Origin: Opitutia bacterium UBA953
GTDB lineage: Bacteria > Verrucomicrobiota > Verrucomicrobiia > Opitutales > UBA953
Direction: 5' to 3'
Length of the DNA: 24,813 nt
NCBI GenBank assembly: GCA_002293125.1
Contig: DBCR01000012.1
Coordinates: 1-24,813 of the forward strand
The notes beneath the pieces were generated by a model that worked only from the letters and a program-made list of their open reading frames with translations, did no database searches and was not told where the DNA came from. How positions within the stretch are numbered: position 1 is the first letter of the stretch; every line of letters starts with the position of its first letter. Made by a program: the position numbers and the translations under genes. Positions 1-6,755 of this stretch are shown here, in pieces.

Positions 1-2
1 CC

Positions 3-980
3 AGCGGACAATACCGAGCATTCCTGTACCGCGGACGCACTCTCCTCGACGTAGACGCATGGCTGGCCTCAGTCGGCGGCAACAGCCGCATCTATAATGA
101 CGGCACTACGCTCGCCGGCCTGCCGCTTGAAGGCGCGCACCACCGCCCGATGATGTCCTTCGACCGCATGGGTAAGGAATCCCAAGCCTGGGCCACCGGT
201 GACTTCGGTTCCTCCTCCCGCACCCGCGATGTCCACGTGACCACCGGTGAAGCCGGCATCAATTGGAACGTTGGCAAGACGGGCCTGATCGGCTTCGCCG
301 CTGGCCATGGCGTTCAGAACGCCGACCTCGCCTACGAAGGCTCCTCCTCCACGAAAGGCGATTACGCCCTCGTCGAGTATGACTTCCGTCCGGAAGGCAC
401 GCAGTGGATCGTCTCCGTGCTCGGCATGGTCGGCTCCTGGGAATCCGAGATCAATCGTGGCTACATCACCGGAACGGGTACCGACTTCTCCGTCGGTGTC
501 ACCGACACGATCACCCGCTCGGCCCGCCTTCGCGTCGACGCGCCTTCGCTCGCGACCTACGGCGGCTTCGGCTTCGCGCCCTTCGCTTCCTACACCGTGA
601 CGCGGACCATCGTCGGCGGCTACACCGAGACCGGTGGCTCCTTCGCAGCCTCATTCAACGAACAGGATCACACCGCGCAGGAAGGCCGCGTGGGCGTTAC
701 CGCCACGAAAGAGCTCTCCGAAAAGACCAAGCTCCTGCTCCGCGTGGAAGCTATCCATCGCTTCGATGGTGCTGGCCCGGCCCTCATCGGCCAAGAAGTC
801 GTCGGCGGCATCGCCTTCAACCAGCCTGGCGTCGCGCCTCGTAAGGACTGCGTCCGCTTCGGCTTCGACGTCGACCACAAGCTCAGCGCCGACACCCTCC
901 TGAATATCTCCGCCCACGCCTCCACCGTCGGCGAAGCCCACGACGTCTCCGCCGCGATCAGTATTCGGAGGGCCTTTTAA
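3..980 (+). CDS. Autotransporter-type outer-membrane beta-barrel protein, C-terminal part (5' end outside window)
   Basis: The reading frame is open from the left edge and ends with TAA at 978-980, giving the last 325 residues of a longer protein. The segment has the look of a type V autotransporter translocator. It has alternating hydrophobic/polar strands separated by Gly/Asn/Asp turns, stretches such as YALVEYDFRP and TKLLLRVEAIHRFDG that read as membrane beta strands, and a C-terminal ISIRRAF ending in Phe, as expected for a BAM-inserted barrel. The passenger lies upstream of the window. An in-frame ATG at 150 is internal to the domain and is not the start. A hairpin, a conserved 28-bp motif and a rho-independent terminator follow the stop. 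Barrel identity is inferred from pattern and not from a catalytic signature, so the exact autotransporter subfamily is open. Confidence 0.72.
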   Translation, partial: SGQYRAFLYRGRTLLDVDAWLASVGGNSRIYNDGTTLAGLPLEGAHHRPMMSFDRMGKESQAWATGDFGSSSRTRDVHVTTGEAGINWNVGKTGLIGFAAGHGVQNADLAYEGSSSTKGDYALVEYDFRPEGTQWIVSVLGMVGSWESEINRGYITGTGTDFSVGVTDTITRSARLRVDAPSLATYGGFGFAPFASYTVTRTIVGGYTETGGSFAASFNEQDHTAQEGRVGVTATKELSEKTKLLLRVEAIHRFDGAGPALIGQEVVGGIAFNQPGVAPRKDCVRFGFDVDHKLSADTLLNISAHASTVGEAHDVSAAISIRRAF

Positions 981-1003
981 GCGGCGCTCTGCGCCGCGGG
1001 GGT

Positions 1004-1031
1004 CTGCTGGCATGGTGAACTGCTGCGAAGC
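1004..1031 (+). repeat. Conserved 28-bp 3'-flanking motif, copy 1
   Basis: This sequence is identical over 28 bp to the copies at 1531-1558 and 22751-22778 (both minus). It starts CTGCTGGCATGG and ends GCTGCGAAGC. It lies 24 bp after the stop of the barrel gene, in that gene's orientation, between a GC hairpin (981-997) and the terminator at 1046-1071. The CTGCTG word occurs twice, 16 bp apart. The end can fold as a short stem with a GCGA (GNRA) loop. In this copy the last base pair of the stem seen in the other copies is lost. Confidence 0.85.
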
Positions 1032-1045
1032 ATAAGGAACAAGAC

Positions 1046-1071
1046 AAGCCGCCCACCCGGGCGGCTTTTTG
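1046..1071 (+). terminator. Rho-independent terminator of the barrel gene
   Basis: A 9-bp stem (AAGCCGCCC at 1046-1054 with GGGCGGCTT at 1059-1067) with a 4-nt loop runs into a T tract to 1070. A second hairpin without T tract, GCGGCGC/GCGCCGC, sits at 981-997 immediately after the stop codon. Confidence 0.85.
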
Positions 1072-1091
1072 TTGGAGAGCGACACATTCTC

Positions 1092-1234
1092 GGGTGACAG
1101 GTGACGGCCACGGGAGTCTGGAGTTCAGGCTCCGGCCGTTCGGGAACCAGCCGCGGGAACCCGAAGCCGATGGCCGATGGCTGAAAAGCCGACCCCCGAG
1201 TGGCCGATGCCCCGGTGGCCGTCACCCGTCACCT
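1092..1234. repeat. Intergenic repeat family B, copy 1
   Basis: A 143-bp element with imperfect terminal inverted repeats of about 20 bp. The left arm contains GGTGACGGCCAC at 1100-1111 and the right arm contains GTGGCCGTCACC at 1214-1225. The interior is made of reiterated CCGATGGC-like words. Relatives lie at 5119-5260, 16987-17132 and, as a half element, 19731-19827. There is no coding potential shared between copies. Confidence 0.75.
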
Positions 1235-1263
1235 GAATCAATGATATGCCCACAGCATCCTTT

Positions 1264-1286
1264 CCGGTTTCCGGTCTCCCTTTGAG
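1264..1286 (-). repeat. Intergenic repeat H, solo right arm
   Basis: A 23-bp word related to CTCAAAGGGAGACCGGAAAC, read here on the minus strand. It contains CCGG-three bases-CCGG, which can fold back. It lies 30 bp after the end of B copy 1, the same spacing as at 5260/5290 and 17132/17161. The matching left H arm is missing here. Confidence 0.7.
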
Positions 1287-1303
1287 TTCGGCTCCCTGCC
1301 TTG

Positions 1304-1419
1304 GGTAGGGGCGCGACTGCGTCGCGTCCGTTCGCCGAGCGATCATCGATGAGCCGGGCAAGTCATGAGGCCCCACAACCTCGGTCCGCCGACGGACGCC
1401 ACGCAGTGGCGCCCCTACC
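1304..1419. repeat. Inverted pair of GTAG-headed hairpins (REPIN-like), element R1
   Basis: GGTAGGG at 1304-1310 faces CCCTACC at 1413-1419, with about 60 bp of unrelated sequence between the hairpins. The left hairpin has arms GGCGCGAC and GTCGCGTCC around loop TGC. The right hairpin, read on the minus strand, has arms GGCGCCAC and GTGGCGTCC around the same TGC loop and with the same bulged T. The two differ by one compensatory G-C to C-G exchange. GTAG before a hairpin is the REP signature. Confidence 0.75.
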
Positions 1420-1429
1420 TCAAGACAGC

Positions 1430-1456
1430 GGATGCGATGTCATCGCATCCCTACCC
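1430..1456 (-). repeat. GTAG-headed hairpin R3
   Basis: On the minus strand GGTAGGG is followed by a near-perfect palindrome with arms GGATGCGATG and CATCGCATCC. It lies between R1' (ending 1419) and A1 (1462-1492), all three in the same orientation. The head preceding it on the minus strand is CTGTATCGGGTAGGG. Confidence 0.7.
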
Positions 1457-1461
1457 GATAC

Positions 1462-1492
1462 AGCTATGTCGTGACGCGGTCCCGACCCTACC
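1462..1492 (-). repeat. GTAG-headed hairpin, subfamily A, copy 1
   Basis: On the minus strand GGTAGGGTCGGGACC is followed by GCGTCACGACATAGC. The stem is GTCG-G-GAC with GTC-A-CGAC around loop CGC, with one G.A mismatch. It is the most frequent subfamily in the window (six copies: here, 4837, 5038, 10441, 20783 and 22702) and lies just beyond the terminator of the minus-strand gene ending at 1575. Confidence 0.75.
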
Positions 1493-1497
1493 CACAC

Positions 1498-1521
1498 AAA
1501 AAAGGGCGCCGATTGGCGCCC
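1498..1521 (-). terminator. Rho-independent terminator of the cytochrome/propeller operon
   Basis: On the minus strand a 7-bp stem GGGCGCC/GGCGCCC (1515-1521 and 1504-1510) with a 4-nt loop is followed by six T residues (1498-1503 read in reverse). Confidence 0.88.
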
Positions 1522-1530
1522 CTTCCTTCT

Positions 1531-1558
1531 GCTTCGCAGCAGTTCACCATGCCAGCAG
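1531..1558 (-). repeat. Conserved 28-bp 3'-flanking motif, copy 2
   Basis: Identical to copies at 1004-1031 (+) and 22751-22778 (-). It is oriented with the gene ending at 1575 and placed between that stop and the terminator at 1498-1521. Read on the minus strand it is preceded by GGGGAA, so GAACTGCTG occurs twice with a 16-bp period. It ends in a hairpin CTGCT-GCGA-AGCAG. Confidence 0.85.
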
Positions 1559-1574
1559 TTCCCCGCCGTCAGGC

Positions 1575-3107
1575 TTACTTGGCCGGAATCTCATTCAACG
1601 TATACCATCCTTCGCTGTGCCAGAGGGTCTCGCCGGCCTTCGACTTGATATCACCAAGGGCGAGGTGGTGGACGTTACCGCGGACGAGGCCGTCGACGAT
1701 GAGGCGCACCTTGAGTCCGTCCGCGGAGACGGTGGCGGACTTGATGGTGGGCGTGGTCTGATCGACCTCGGGGCTGCCGTAGCTCGACTGATAGATATAG
1801 GTGAAGGTATCCATGGCGTAGTTCGCGACGTCGGCGGCCGCGGCGGCGTCCACGGGGTGCGTGAACGTCACTTCGAAACCGTCATTACGCGCGGAGATGT
1901 TGTGCATCTCGAACGGCACCTTGCCCTTGAAGCGCACGCGCTCGAAAGTGAAGTTCTTCGAACCGCGCGAACCCCAGCCGCGGTTGGATCCACCGACGAA
2001 GAGCGTGCCGTCTTCCTGGTCCATGCGGACCGGGATCAGGCCGGCTTCGAAACCGCCGAGGAAGTGGAAGACCGCGCCCTGATAGAGGCCGTTGACGACC
2101 TCGAGGTTGGCGCGCTGGACCTGCGAAGCGGTCTGCTCGCCGATGAGCATGTGGCTTTCCCACGGGCCGAACTTGCCCTTGGACATATCGCACGCGACGC
2201 CAGACGGAGAATTACCGACCTTGCCGTGCGGCAGGATGAGCGCCGGCGGCACGTACTCGGGGAACTTCAAGCGCTCAGCGAGCGTCCGCGAGCCGCTGGT
2301 GGGCTCGGGCGGCGCGGGGAAGTTCGCGAGGGCGGCCGACTTGTTACCGGTGGGATTACCCTGGAACGATCCCGGGCGGAGCCACTTGAGCGAAGAGGAA
2401 CCGTTCCAAACGCCTTGGTTGTCGGTGTAGAAGAACTCACCCTTATCATTGGCGCCGATACCACCCGGCGAACGGATGCCGGAGGCCACGGGGATGAACT
2501 TACCTTCGGGCGTGATCTTAGCCGCCCAGCCGCGCCACGGGGCGTGGGCGTGGAACGAACCCGTCAGGCAGAGCACCATCCAGACGTCGCCGTTCTTGTC
2601 CGGGTCGGAGCCGAAGGCGTATTCATGATAGTCGCCGCTGACGCCCCACTGGGAGCTGACGGTGTCGAAGCTGTCCGCGCGGCCGTCGCCATCCTTGTCG
2701 GTCAGGCGCGAGAACTCCGGGCGCTGCATCGCGTACATCGAGCCTTCCTTCCAGAACATGCCGAGCGGCTCGTGCTGGTTGGAAGCGTACTTGGTCCACT
2801 TGATCTTGGAGAGGTCGGCATCGTAGGCGCCTTCGGCGACCCAGATGTCGCCGCGGCGGGTGCCGATGGCGACCTTCTTGCCGGGGAGCAACGCGATCGA
2901 GGAGACCTCGGTCACTTCGCCCGCGGGCGTGGGAATCTCGACGCGTTCGTAGAATTCGTTCTGGCGCGCTTCGGCGACGCGGATGGAGTCGACCGTCGCG
3001 AGCTTGCCAGACTTGGCAGCCTTGCCGGCCTTGGCGGCTTTTTCAGGAGCAGCCGACACGCCGACGGCGAGTCCGGCGAGGGCGAGGATCAGGGAGAGGT
3101 TCTTCAT
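1575..3107 (-). CDS. Exported beta-propeller protein, PVC-type dehydrogenase-like
   Basis: This is a 510-residue protein with a signal peptide (MKNLSLILALAGLAVGVSAA) followed by an Ala/Lys-rich linker. The body reads as a multi-bladed propeller of the glucose/sorbosone-dehydrogenase type found in planctomycete and verrucomicrobial membrane-bound dehydrogenase proteins. Motifs include GDIWVAEG (about residue 86), an EF-hand-like calcium loop DKDGDGRAD (137-145), PGGIGANDKGEFFYTDNQG and VGGSNRGWGSRG. The last roughly 110 residues form an Ig/fibronectin-like tail. It starts 24 bp after the stop of the upstream cytochrome gene on the same strand, so the two should be co-transcribed, with the cytochrome as a plausible electron acceptor. 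The start is fixed by the signal peptide. No Shine-Dalgarno is present and the leader is GGATCCCACCTTT. The substrate cannot be read from sequence; a sugar or alcohol is possible. Confidence 0.75.
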   Translation of the reverse strand: MKNLSLILALAGLAVGVSAAPEKAAKAGKAAKSGKLATVDSIRVAEARQNEFYERVEIPTPAGEVTEVSSIALLPGKKVAIGTRRGDIWVAEGAYDADLSKIKWTKYASNQHEPLGMFWKEGSMYAMQRPEFSRLTDKDGDGRADSFDTVSSQWGVSGDYHEYAFGSDPDKNGDVWMVLCLTGSFHAHAPWRGWAAKITPEGKFIPVASGIRSPGGIGANDKGEFFYTDNQGVWNGSSSLKWLRPGSFQGNPTGNKSAALANFPAPPEPTSGSRTLAERLKFPEYVPPALILPHGKVGNSPSGVACDMSKGKFGPWESHMLIGEQTASQVQRANLEVVNGLYQGAVFHFLGGFEAGLIPVRMDQEDGTLFVGGSNRGWGSRGSKNFTFERVRFKGKVPFEMHNISARNDGFEVTFTHPVDAAAAADVANYAMDTFTYIYQSSYGSPEVDQTTPTIKSATVSADGLKVRLIVDGLVRGNVHHLALGDIKSKAGETLWHSEGWYTLNEIPAK

Positions 3108-3131
3108 AAAGGTGGGATCCGGTGATGGGGG

Positions 3132-4712
3132 TTAGCGGAAGGAGTAGCCCAGCACGGCGGTCTCGCCGGGCTTGAGGGTGAGCGTGAGACTCTTGTCGTT
3201 GGCGTTGGCCTTCGGGGCCGGGCCGCTGACGGCGCGTACCACCAGGCCGCCGGCGATCTCGGCGACGCCATCGCTCGGACCGCTGACCGCGAGGTCGCGG
3301 GCGAGCACGATCGTGACGGTCTTATCGCCGGTCACCTTGAGCGTGCGGGAGAGCGCAGCCTTGCCGGAATGTTCTTCCGGCAGCCAGGCGTCGGTGAGCG
3401 CGAAGCCTTCCCCTGCGGAGCGGAAGGTGGGGTTGCCGGCCTTATCGAGGTCGTAGCCCTTGAACTCGGCCGCGACCTTGACCGCGGAGAATTTCCATTC
3501 CTTTTCTTGCTTCTCGCGGACGAAGCGAACGACGTCGCCGGCGGCGCCTTCGAGCAGGACGCCCTGGCCGTCGGAGAGCTTGATGACGTTCGTGCCCGCG
3601 GGCGGCTCGTTACCGGCACCGCGGTCGGTCCAGTGGTGACCACCGTCCATGAACTTGCCGTTCCAGAAGAGCTCGGCGGCGAGATTGTCGGCGCTATAGG
3701 CGATGTTCAGTCCGTTCGGGAAACCGATGCCGATGGCACGCGGGGTGATCTTGTCGATGAAGTTACGGTAGATCGCGGCGACGCCGTCCTTGGGCTGGAT
3801 CGGGATGAAGACCCTCACCTTGGCGGGCTTACCGGCCTTCCCGCCCTTGGTATTAGAGAGCCACTTGTAGTCCTTATCCTTCGGGCCCTTGTAGCCGAGC
3901 ACGACGACTTCCTGGCCAGCGAACTCGACGTATTCGACGCGGATGGGCGTAAGGCCCTTCTTCAGGATGACCGGCACTTCCTTGGCGCGGCCACCGACGG
4001 GTCCGATGCCCTTCACTTCCGCGATACGTTCGCCGCCGACATAAAGGGCGCCGAAATCGTCGCAGTCGAAGAGGAAGGTATACTTACCCTCCGCCGGGGC
4101 GTCGAACTGGCCGGTCCAGACCATCGCGAACGCGTCCTTCTGGCCGGACTGGTCGGGGTCGATCACGCCGGTGTTGAAATCTTCCATCAGCGCGGGCTTG
4201 AGCGTGGAGAAGTCAGGTAAGGTCTTCCACTCGCCCTTATACATCGTGCCGACGAGGTTCTTGAGCGCGGTCTTGGCGGGCGGGAAAGGATGGTCCTTGA
4301 GCAGCTCTTCGGCGGTCCAAGGCGTGGTGCGCTTGGCGGTCGCGGCACGCACGGCTTTGACCTCGTCGGGCGTCACGGCACCGGCACCGCCTGCGAAGGC
4401 TTTGCGGACATACGTGAGGGCGGCGGCGATCTTCTCGTCGCTGAGCACGGCTCCCTGCGGGGGCATGACGATGTTGTAGCTCTTACCGGCGACTTCGACC
4501 GGACCTTCCATCCCGCTGAGCACGATCTTGATCGAACGCGCAGCTGGGCCCTTGGGCCAGTCGCTGCCGACGAGCGGAGGCAGGCCGTTGAGTCCTTTGC
4601 CATCGGGGCCGTGGCAGGCGGCGCAGAGGGAGTTATAGACTTGGGCGCCGTCTTCGGCCGCCGTCACGAAGACAAGCGAAGCCAGAAGGGCGAGGAGCGA
4701 CGGGGTGCGCAT
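3132..4712 (-). CDS. Exported c-type cytochrome with PA14-like domain
   Basis: A 526-residue protein beginning with a signal peptide (MRTPSLLALLASLVFVTAAE). A class I cytochrome c domain follows: haem-binding CAACH at 30-34 and a probable axial Met in IVMPPQG (Met83). Residues about 157-275 resemble a PA14 carbohydrate-binding beta sandwich (AMVWTGQFDAPAEGKYTF, DDFGALYVGGERI). The C-terminal half is a beta-rich domain of unknown function. It is the first gene of an operon with the downstream propeller protein, suggesting a periplasmic dehydrogenase and cytochrome pair. The frame is open further upstream to an ATG at 4817, but that extension would put 35 residues before the signal peptide, so the ATG at 4712 was chosen. 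The haem site is certain; the PA14 call is by eye. Confidence 0.8.
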   Translation of the reverse strand: MRTPSLLALLASLVFVTAAEDGAQVYNSLCAACHGPDGKGLNGLPPLVGSDWPKGPAARSIKIVLSGMEGPVEVAGKSYNIVMPPQGAVLSDEKIAAALTYVRKAFAGGAGAVTPDEVKAVRAATAKRTTPWTAEELLKDHPFPPAKTALKNLVGTMYKGEWKTLPDFSTLKPALMEDFNTGVIDPDQSGQKDAFAMVWTGQFDAPAEGKYTFLFDCDDFGALYVGGERIAEVKGIGPVGGRAKEVPVILKKGLTPIRVEYVEFAGQEVVVLGYKGPKDKDYKWLSNTKGGKAGKPAKVRVFIPIQPKDGVAAIYRNFIDKITPRAIGIGFPNGLNIAYSADNLAAELFWNGKFMDGGHHWTDRGAGNEPPAGTNVIKLSDGQGVLLEGAAGDVVRFVREKQEKEWKFSAVKVAAEFKGYDLDKAGNPTFRSAGEGFALTDAWLPEEHSGKAALSRTLKVTGDKTVTIVLARDLAVSGPSDGVAEIAGGLVVRAVSGPAPKANANDKSLTLTLKPGETAVLGYSFR

Positions 4713-4768
4713 AAGGGGGTATCCGACCATCAAGCCGCCTATTTCAGACGGTGCAAGTCGGATAGGTT

Positions 4769-4826
4769 CGGGCCGCAAGCGGCCCGAGCCAGAGTTGACC
4801 CGTTGACCCGTTGGCAAGTTGGCAAG
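4769..4826. repeat. Hairpin and 8-bp tandem duplications upstream of the cytochrome gene
   Basis: A perfect palindrome CGGGCCGC/GCGGCCCG with an AA centre lies at 4769-4786. It is followed by two exact tandem copies of TTGACCCG (4795-4810) and two of TTGGCAAG (4811-4826). This is the promoter-proximal side of the minus-strand operon starting at 4712, so the elements may be regulatory, or may simply be debris at the edge of the repeat region. Confidence 0.5.
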
Positions 4827-4836
4827 GGATGCCTTG

Positions 4837-4867
4837 GGTAGGGTTGGGACCGCGTCACGGCATAGTT
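4837..4867 (+). repeat. GTAG-headed hairpin, subfamily A, copy 2
   Basis: Same architecture as the other A copies, preceded by GCCTTG. Two stem positions differ from the consensus (GTTG with CGGC in place of GTCG with CGAC). These changes leave G.T wobble pairs, so the stem is kept. Confidence 0.7.
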
Positions 4868-4875
4868 GGCACCAT

Positions 4876-4994
4876 TCTCAGGTCACAGGTCTCGGCCATC
4901 GGGTATCTGGTTCGGGTATTCAGGTGCAGGTACAGGTCCCGGGCCTGACCCCGAACCCGTACCCGTACCTGCAGCCGAGACCTGAGACCCGAGA
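4876..4994. repeat. Intergenic repeat family G, copy 1 (complete)
   Basis: A 119-bp element with 20-bp terminal inverted repeats matching at 18 positions (4876-4895 against 4975-4994, both ending in AGGTCTCGG on their own strand). The interior is a ladder of CAGGT, GGGTA and GGTTC words. A half copy lies at 10262-10337, and in both places family E sits directly beside it. Confidence 0.65.
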
Positions 4995-5000
4995 TGACTT

Positions 5001-5027
5001 CCCAACCGCCAACCGCTTACCGCTTCC
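5001..5027 (-). repeat. Intergenic repeat family E, copy 1
   Basis: Iterated GCGGTT(A/G)GCGGTTGG word read on the minus strand. Other copies are at 10231-10260, 19834-19867 and 20902-20928. Confidence 0.65.
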
Positions 5028-5037
5028 ACCTAACATA

Positions 5038-5105
5038 GGTAGGGTCGGGACCGCGTCACGACATAGCTGCCTCGAGGTAGGGGCAGCACCGCGTGCTCCC
5101 CTGGG
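5038..5105 (+). repeat. Tandem GTAG-headed hairpins: subfamily A copy 3, then J copy 1
   Basis: The A hairpin (5038-5067) is followed in the same direction by head CTGCCTCGAGGTAGGG and the J hairpin (5076-5105; GCAGCAC arm with GTGCT arm around loop CGC). The same A-then-J order recurs at 20783-20850. Confidence 0.72.
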
Positions 5106-5118
5106 TGTATCCATTCCA

Positions 5119-5260
5119 GGTAACGGGTGACGGCCACAGATGTCGGCGGCTCAGGTATCGGCGACTCGGCCATCAGCTGCGGGATCCTGGAGCCGGCTGC
5201 CGATGGCTGAAAGGCCGACTCCTGAATGGCCGATGCCCCGATGGCTGTCACCCGACACCT
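5119..5260. repeat. Intergenic repeat family B, copy 2
   Basis: Left arm GGGTGACGGCCAC (5125-5137) and right arm ATGGCTGTCACCCG (5241-5254), with interior GGCCGAT-like words. It is 30 bp before a solo H arm, as for copy 1. Confidence 0.7.
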
Positions 5261-5289
5261 GCAATCATGAGATGCCCGCAGCATCCTTT

Positions 5290-5312
5290 CCGGTTTCCGG
5301 TCTCCCTTTGAG
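5290..5312 (-). repeat. Intergenic repeat H, solo right arm
   Basis: Identical to the 23-bp arm at 1264-1286, including the preceding CAGCATCCTTT. Confidence 0.7.
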
Positions 5313-5327
5313 TTATTACCTCTCAAC

Positions 5328-5358
5328 AAAAAAGGCCGCCTGAATAGGCGGCCTTTTT
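5328..5358 (-). terminator. Rho-independent terminator of the ClpP-like operon
   Basis: Stem GGCCGCC (5334-5340) with GGCGGCC (5347-5353), 6-nt loop. The A run at 5328-5333 gives the T tract on the minus strand. T residues at 5354-5358 make it potentially bidirectional. It ends 7 bp from the stop at 5365. Confidence 0.9.
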
Positions 5359-5364
5359 CGGCGC

Positions 5365-6735
5365 TTACCGCGCCCGATACAATCCCTGCGGATCGTAGAG
5401 CCACCAGGCGTCGAAGGGATTGGCGAGGGCGGGGAGTTCGAAATACGGACGGCCTTTGTCATCGACGCGCGAAGTCACGCCCGAGATCTCGGTGCGGGTG
5501 GGCGGCTGGGGGAGCGGCAGGGGCGTGGCGGTCGGCGCAGCGGGCACGGGGAGCAGATCGAGGATGGCGGTCTCTTCGATGCGCTCGATGACGTTGTCGA
5601 CCCACTTGAGTTCCTTGGCCTTGTCGCCGAAGGCCTGCCAGTCGCCCGTGGAATCATTGGCGTACATCTGCTTCACGAACTCCTCGAGCGAGATGCCCAT
5701 CTTCTTGGCGACGGGCGTCGCGAGGCGGTCGAACCACTGGTTGGTGAAATCGATCTGCTCCTTGAGGACGGTCATGTTGCCGCGGACGACGTTCGAGGCC
5801 TGGTGATGCAGGAGGATCGTGTTCGGGTAGCAATAGGAGCGCTCGGCGAGCGTGCAGATGACGGCGGTCATCGAGGCGGCGAAGCCCTTGACCACGACGT
5901 GCACCGGCGCCTTGGAGGCGGCCATGGCCTTCTGGATCTGGTAGCCGGCGGTGACGGAGCCGCCCGGGGAATTGTCCACGACGATGAAGATCGGGAACTC
6001 GGACGACTGGTTGTTATAGAAGGCGATGCGCGTGCAGACGTAGTCGGCGAGCTGCTCGGTCACGGCGCCGTTGAAGGAGATGCGGCGATCGCTGATATAC
6101 AGGACGCCATCGACGAGCGGATCCTTGAGATACTTCGGCTTGGCCTTGCTGGCGATCTTGCGGGCCTCGTCTTCCTTCTGGAAGCGCTGGATCTCATTGG
6201 AAAGGCGGGCGACGGTGTTCGCGGCTTCGAGCTGGAGCTGCTTGGCTTCGGCTTCGAGCTCGCGGATCTTATTGGAGCGTTCGGCGAGGCGAGCGGTGGA
6301 CCGGGCGGTCTCGAGCGCGGCTTGACGCTCGAGCTTAGCGCGCTCGTCTTCAAGGGCGGCGGCTTCGGCGGAAGCCTTGGCGAGGCGGAGCGCACGCTCG
6401 GTGGTCAGGCGGGCGACCTCGGCGTTCAGCGGTGCGAGTTCTTCGGCGCGCTTGGCCTCAGCGAGGGCGAGTTCGGCGTCGATGCGGGCCTTCTCGCCGC
6501 GCATGCGGTCGGCTTCCTTCATGGAGGCCTTCTGCTCGGGCGTGAGCTCGTCGCGCTGCGCGGGAACGGCCTGCGACGCAATCGGCTGGGCGGCGGGAGC
6601 CGCGGCCGGAGCGTCGGCGGCGGGAGCGGCGGCGGCGGGAGCGGCGGCGGGCTTGGCCTTGGTCTGCTGGGCGAATACGGGCGCGACCGTGAGGACGGCG
6701 AGCGCGAGGACGCGGAGGGAGGTGCGGAGATGCAT
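5365..6735 (-). CDS. Exported ClpP-fold serine protease with coiled coil and C-terminal WW-YDP tail (paralogue 2)
   Basis: The protein has 456 residues. A signal peptide (1-22, VFAQ) is followed by an Ala/Pro linker (about 25-58), a long charged coiled coil (about 60-200) and a ClpP/crotonase-fold domain (about 208-395). The domain keeps the ClpP signature: NSPGGSVTAG (255-264), nucleophile Ser288 in FAASM, His311 in LLHHQ, and Asp365 in STGDW, which aligns with the ClpP triad Asp. A Pro-rich segment (about 396-425) leads to a terminal PFDAWWLYDPQGLYRAR tail shared with the upstream paralogue. The gene begins 20 bp after the paralogue ends. Signal peptide plus active site suggest an envelope protease, unlike cytosolic ClpP, and no ClpX partner is nearby. 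The start at 6735 was chosen for the signal peptide; the frame is open upstream to 6960, but that part overlaps the paralogue's coding sequence. Substrate unknown. Confidence 0.8.
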   Translation of the reverse strand: MHLRTSLRVLALAVLTVAPVFAQQTKAKPAAAPAAAAPAADAPAAAPAAQPIASQAVPAQRDELTPEQKASMKEADRMRGEKARIDAELALAEAKRAEELAPLNAEVARLTTERALRLAKASAEAAALEDERAKLERQAALETARSTARLAERSNKIRELEAEAKQLQLEAANTVARLSNEIQRFQKEDEARKIASKAKPKYLKDPLVDGVLYISDRRISFNGAVTEQLADYVCTRIAFYNNQSSEFPIFIVVDNSPGGSVTAGYQIQKAMAASKAPVHVVVKGFAASMTAVICTLAERSYCYPNTILLHHQASNVVRGNMTVLKEQIDFTNQWFDRLATPVAKKMGISLEEFVKQMYANDSTGDWQAFGDKAKELKWVDNVIERIEETAILDLLPVPAAPTATPLPLPQPPTRTEISGVTSRVDDKGRPYFELPALANPFDAWWLYDPQGLYRAR

Positions 6736-6755
6736 GAGGGTGTTTTGGTTTAAAA

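Noticed and set aside
1094..1285. Small ORFs inside family B and H repeats (also 5093-5311 and 16989-17201)
   Set aside because: Reading frames are not conserved between repeat copies, so these are open by composition only.
1365..3125. 586-codon open frame on the plus strand across the propeller gene
   Set aside because: Its start lies in intergenic REP-like sequence. The minus strand has a signal peptide and propeller motifs, and the plus frame is low-complexity shadow.
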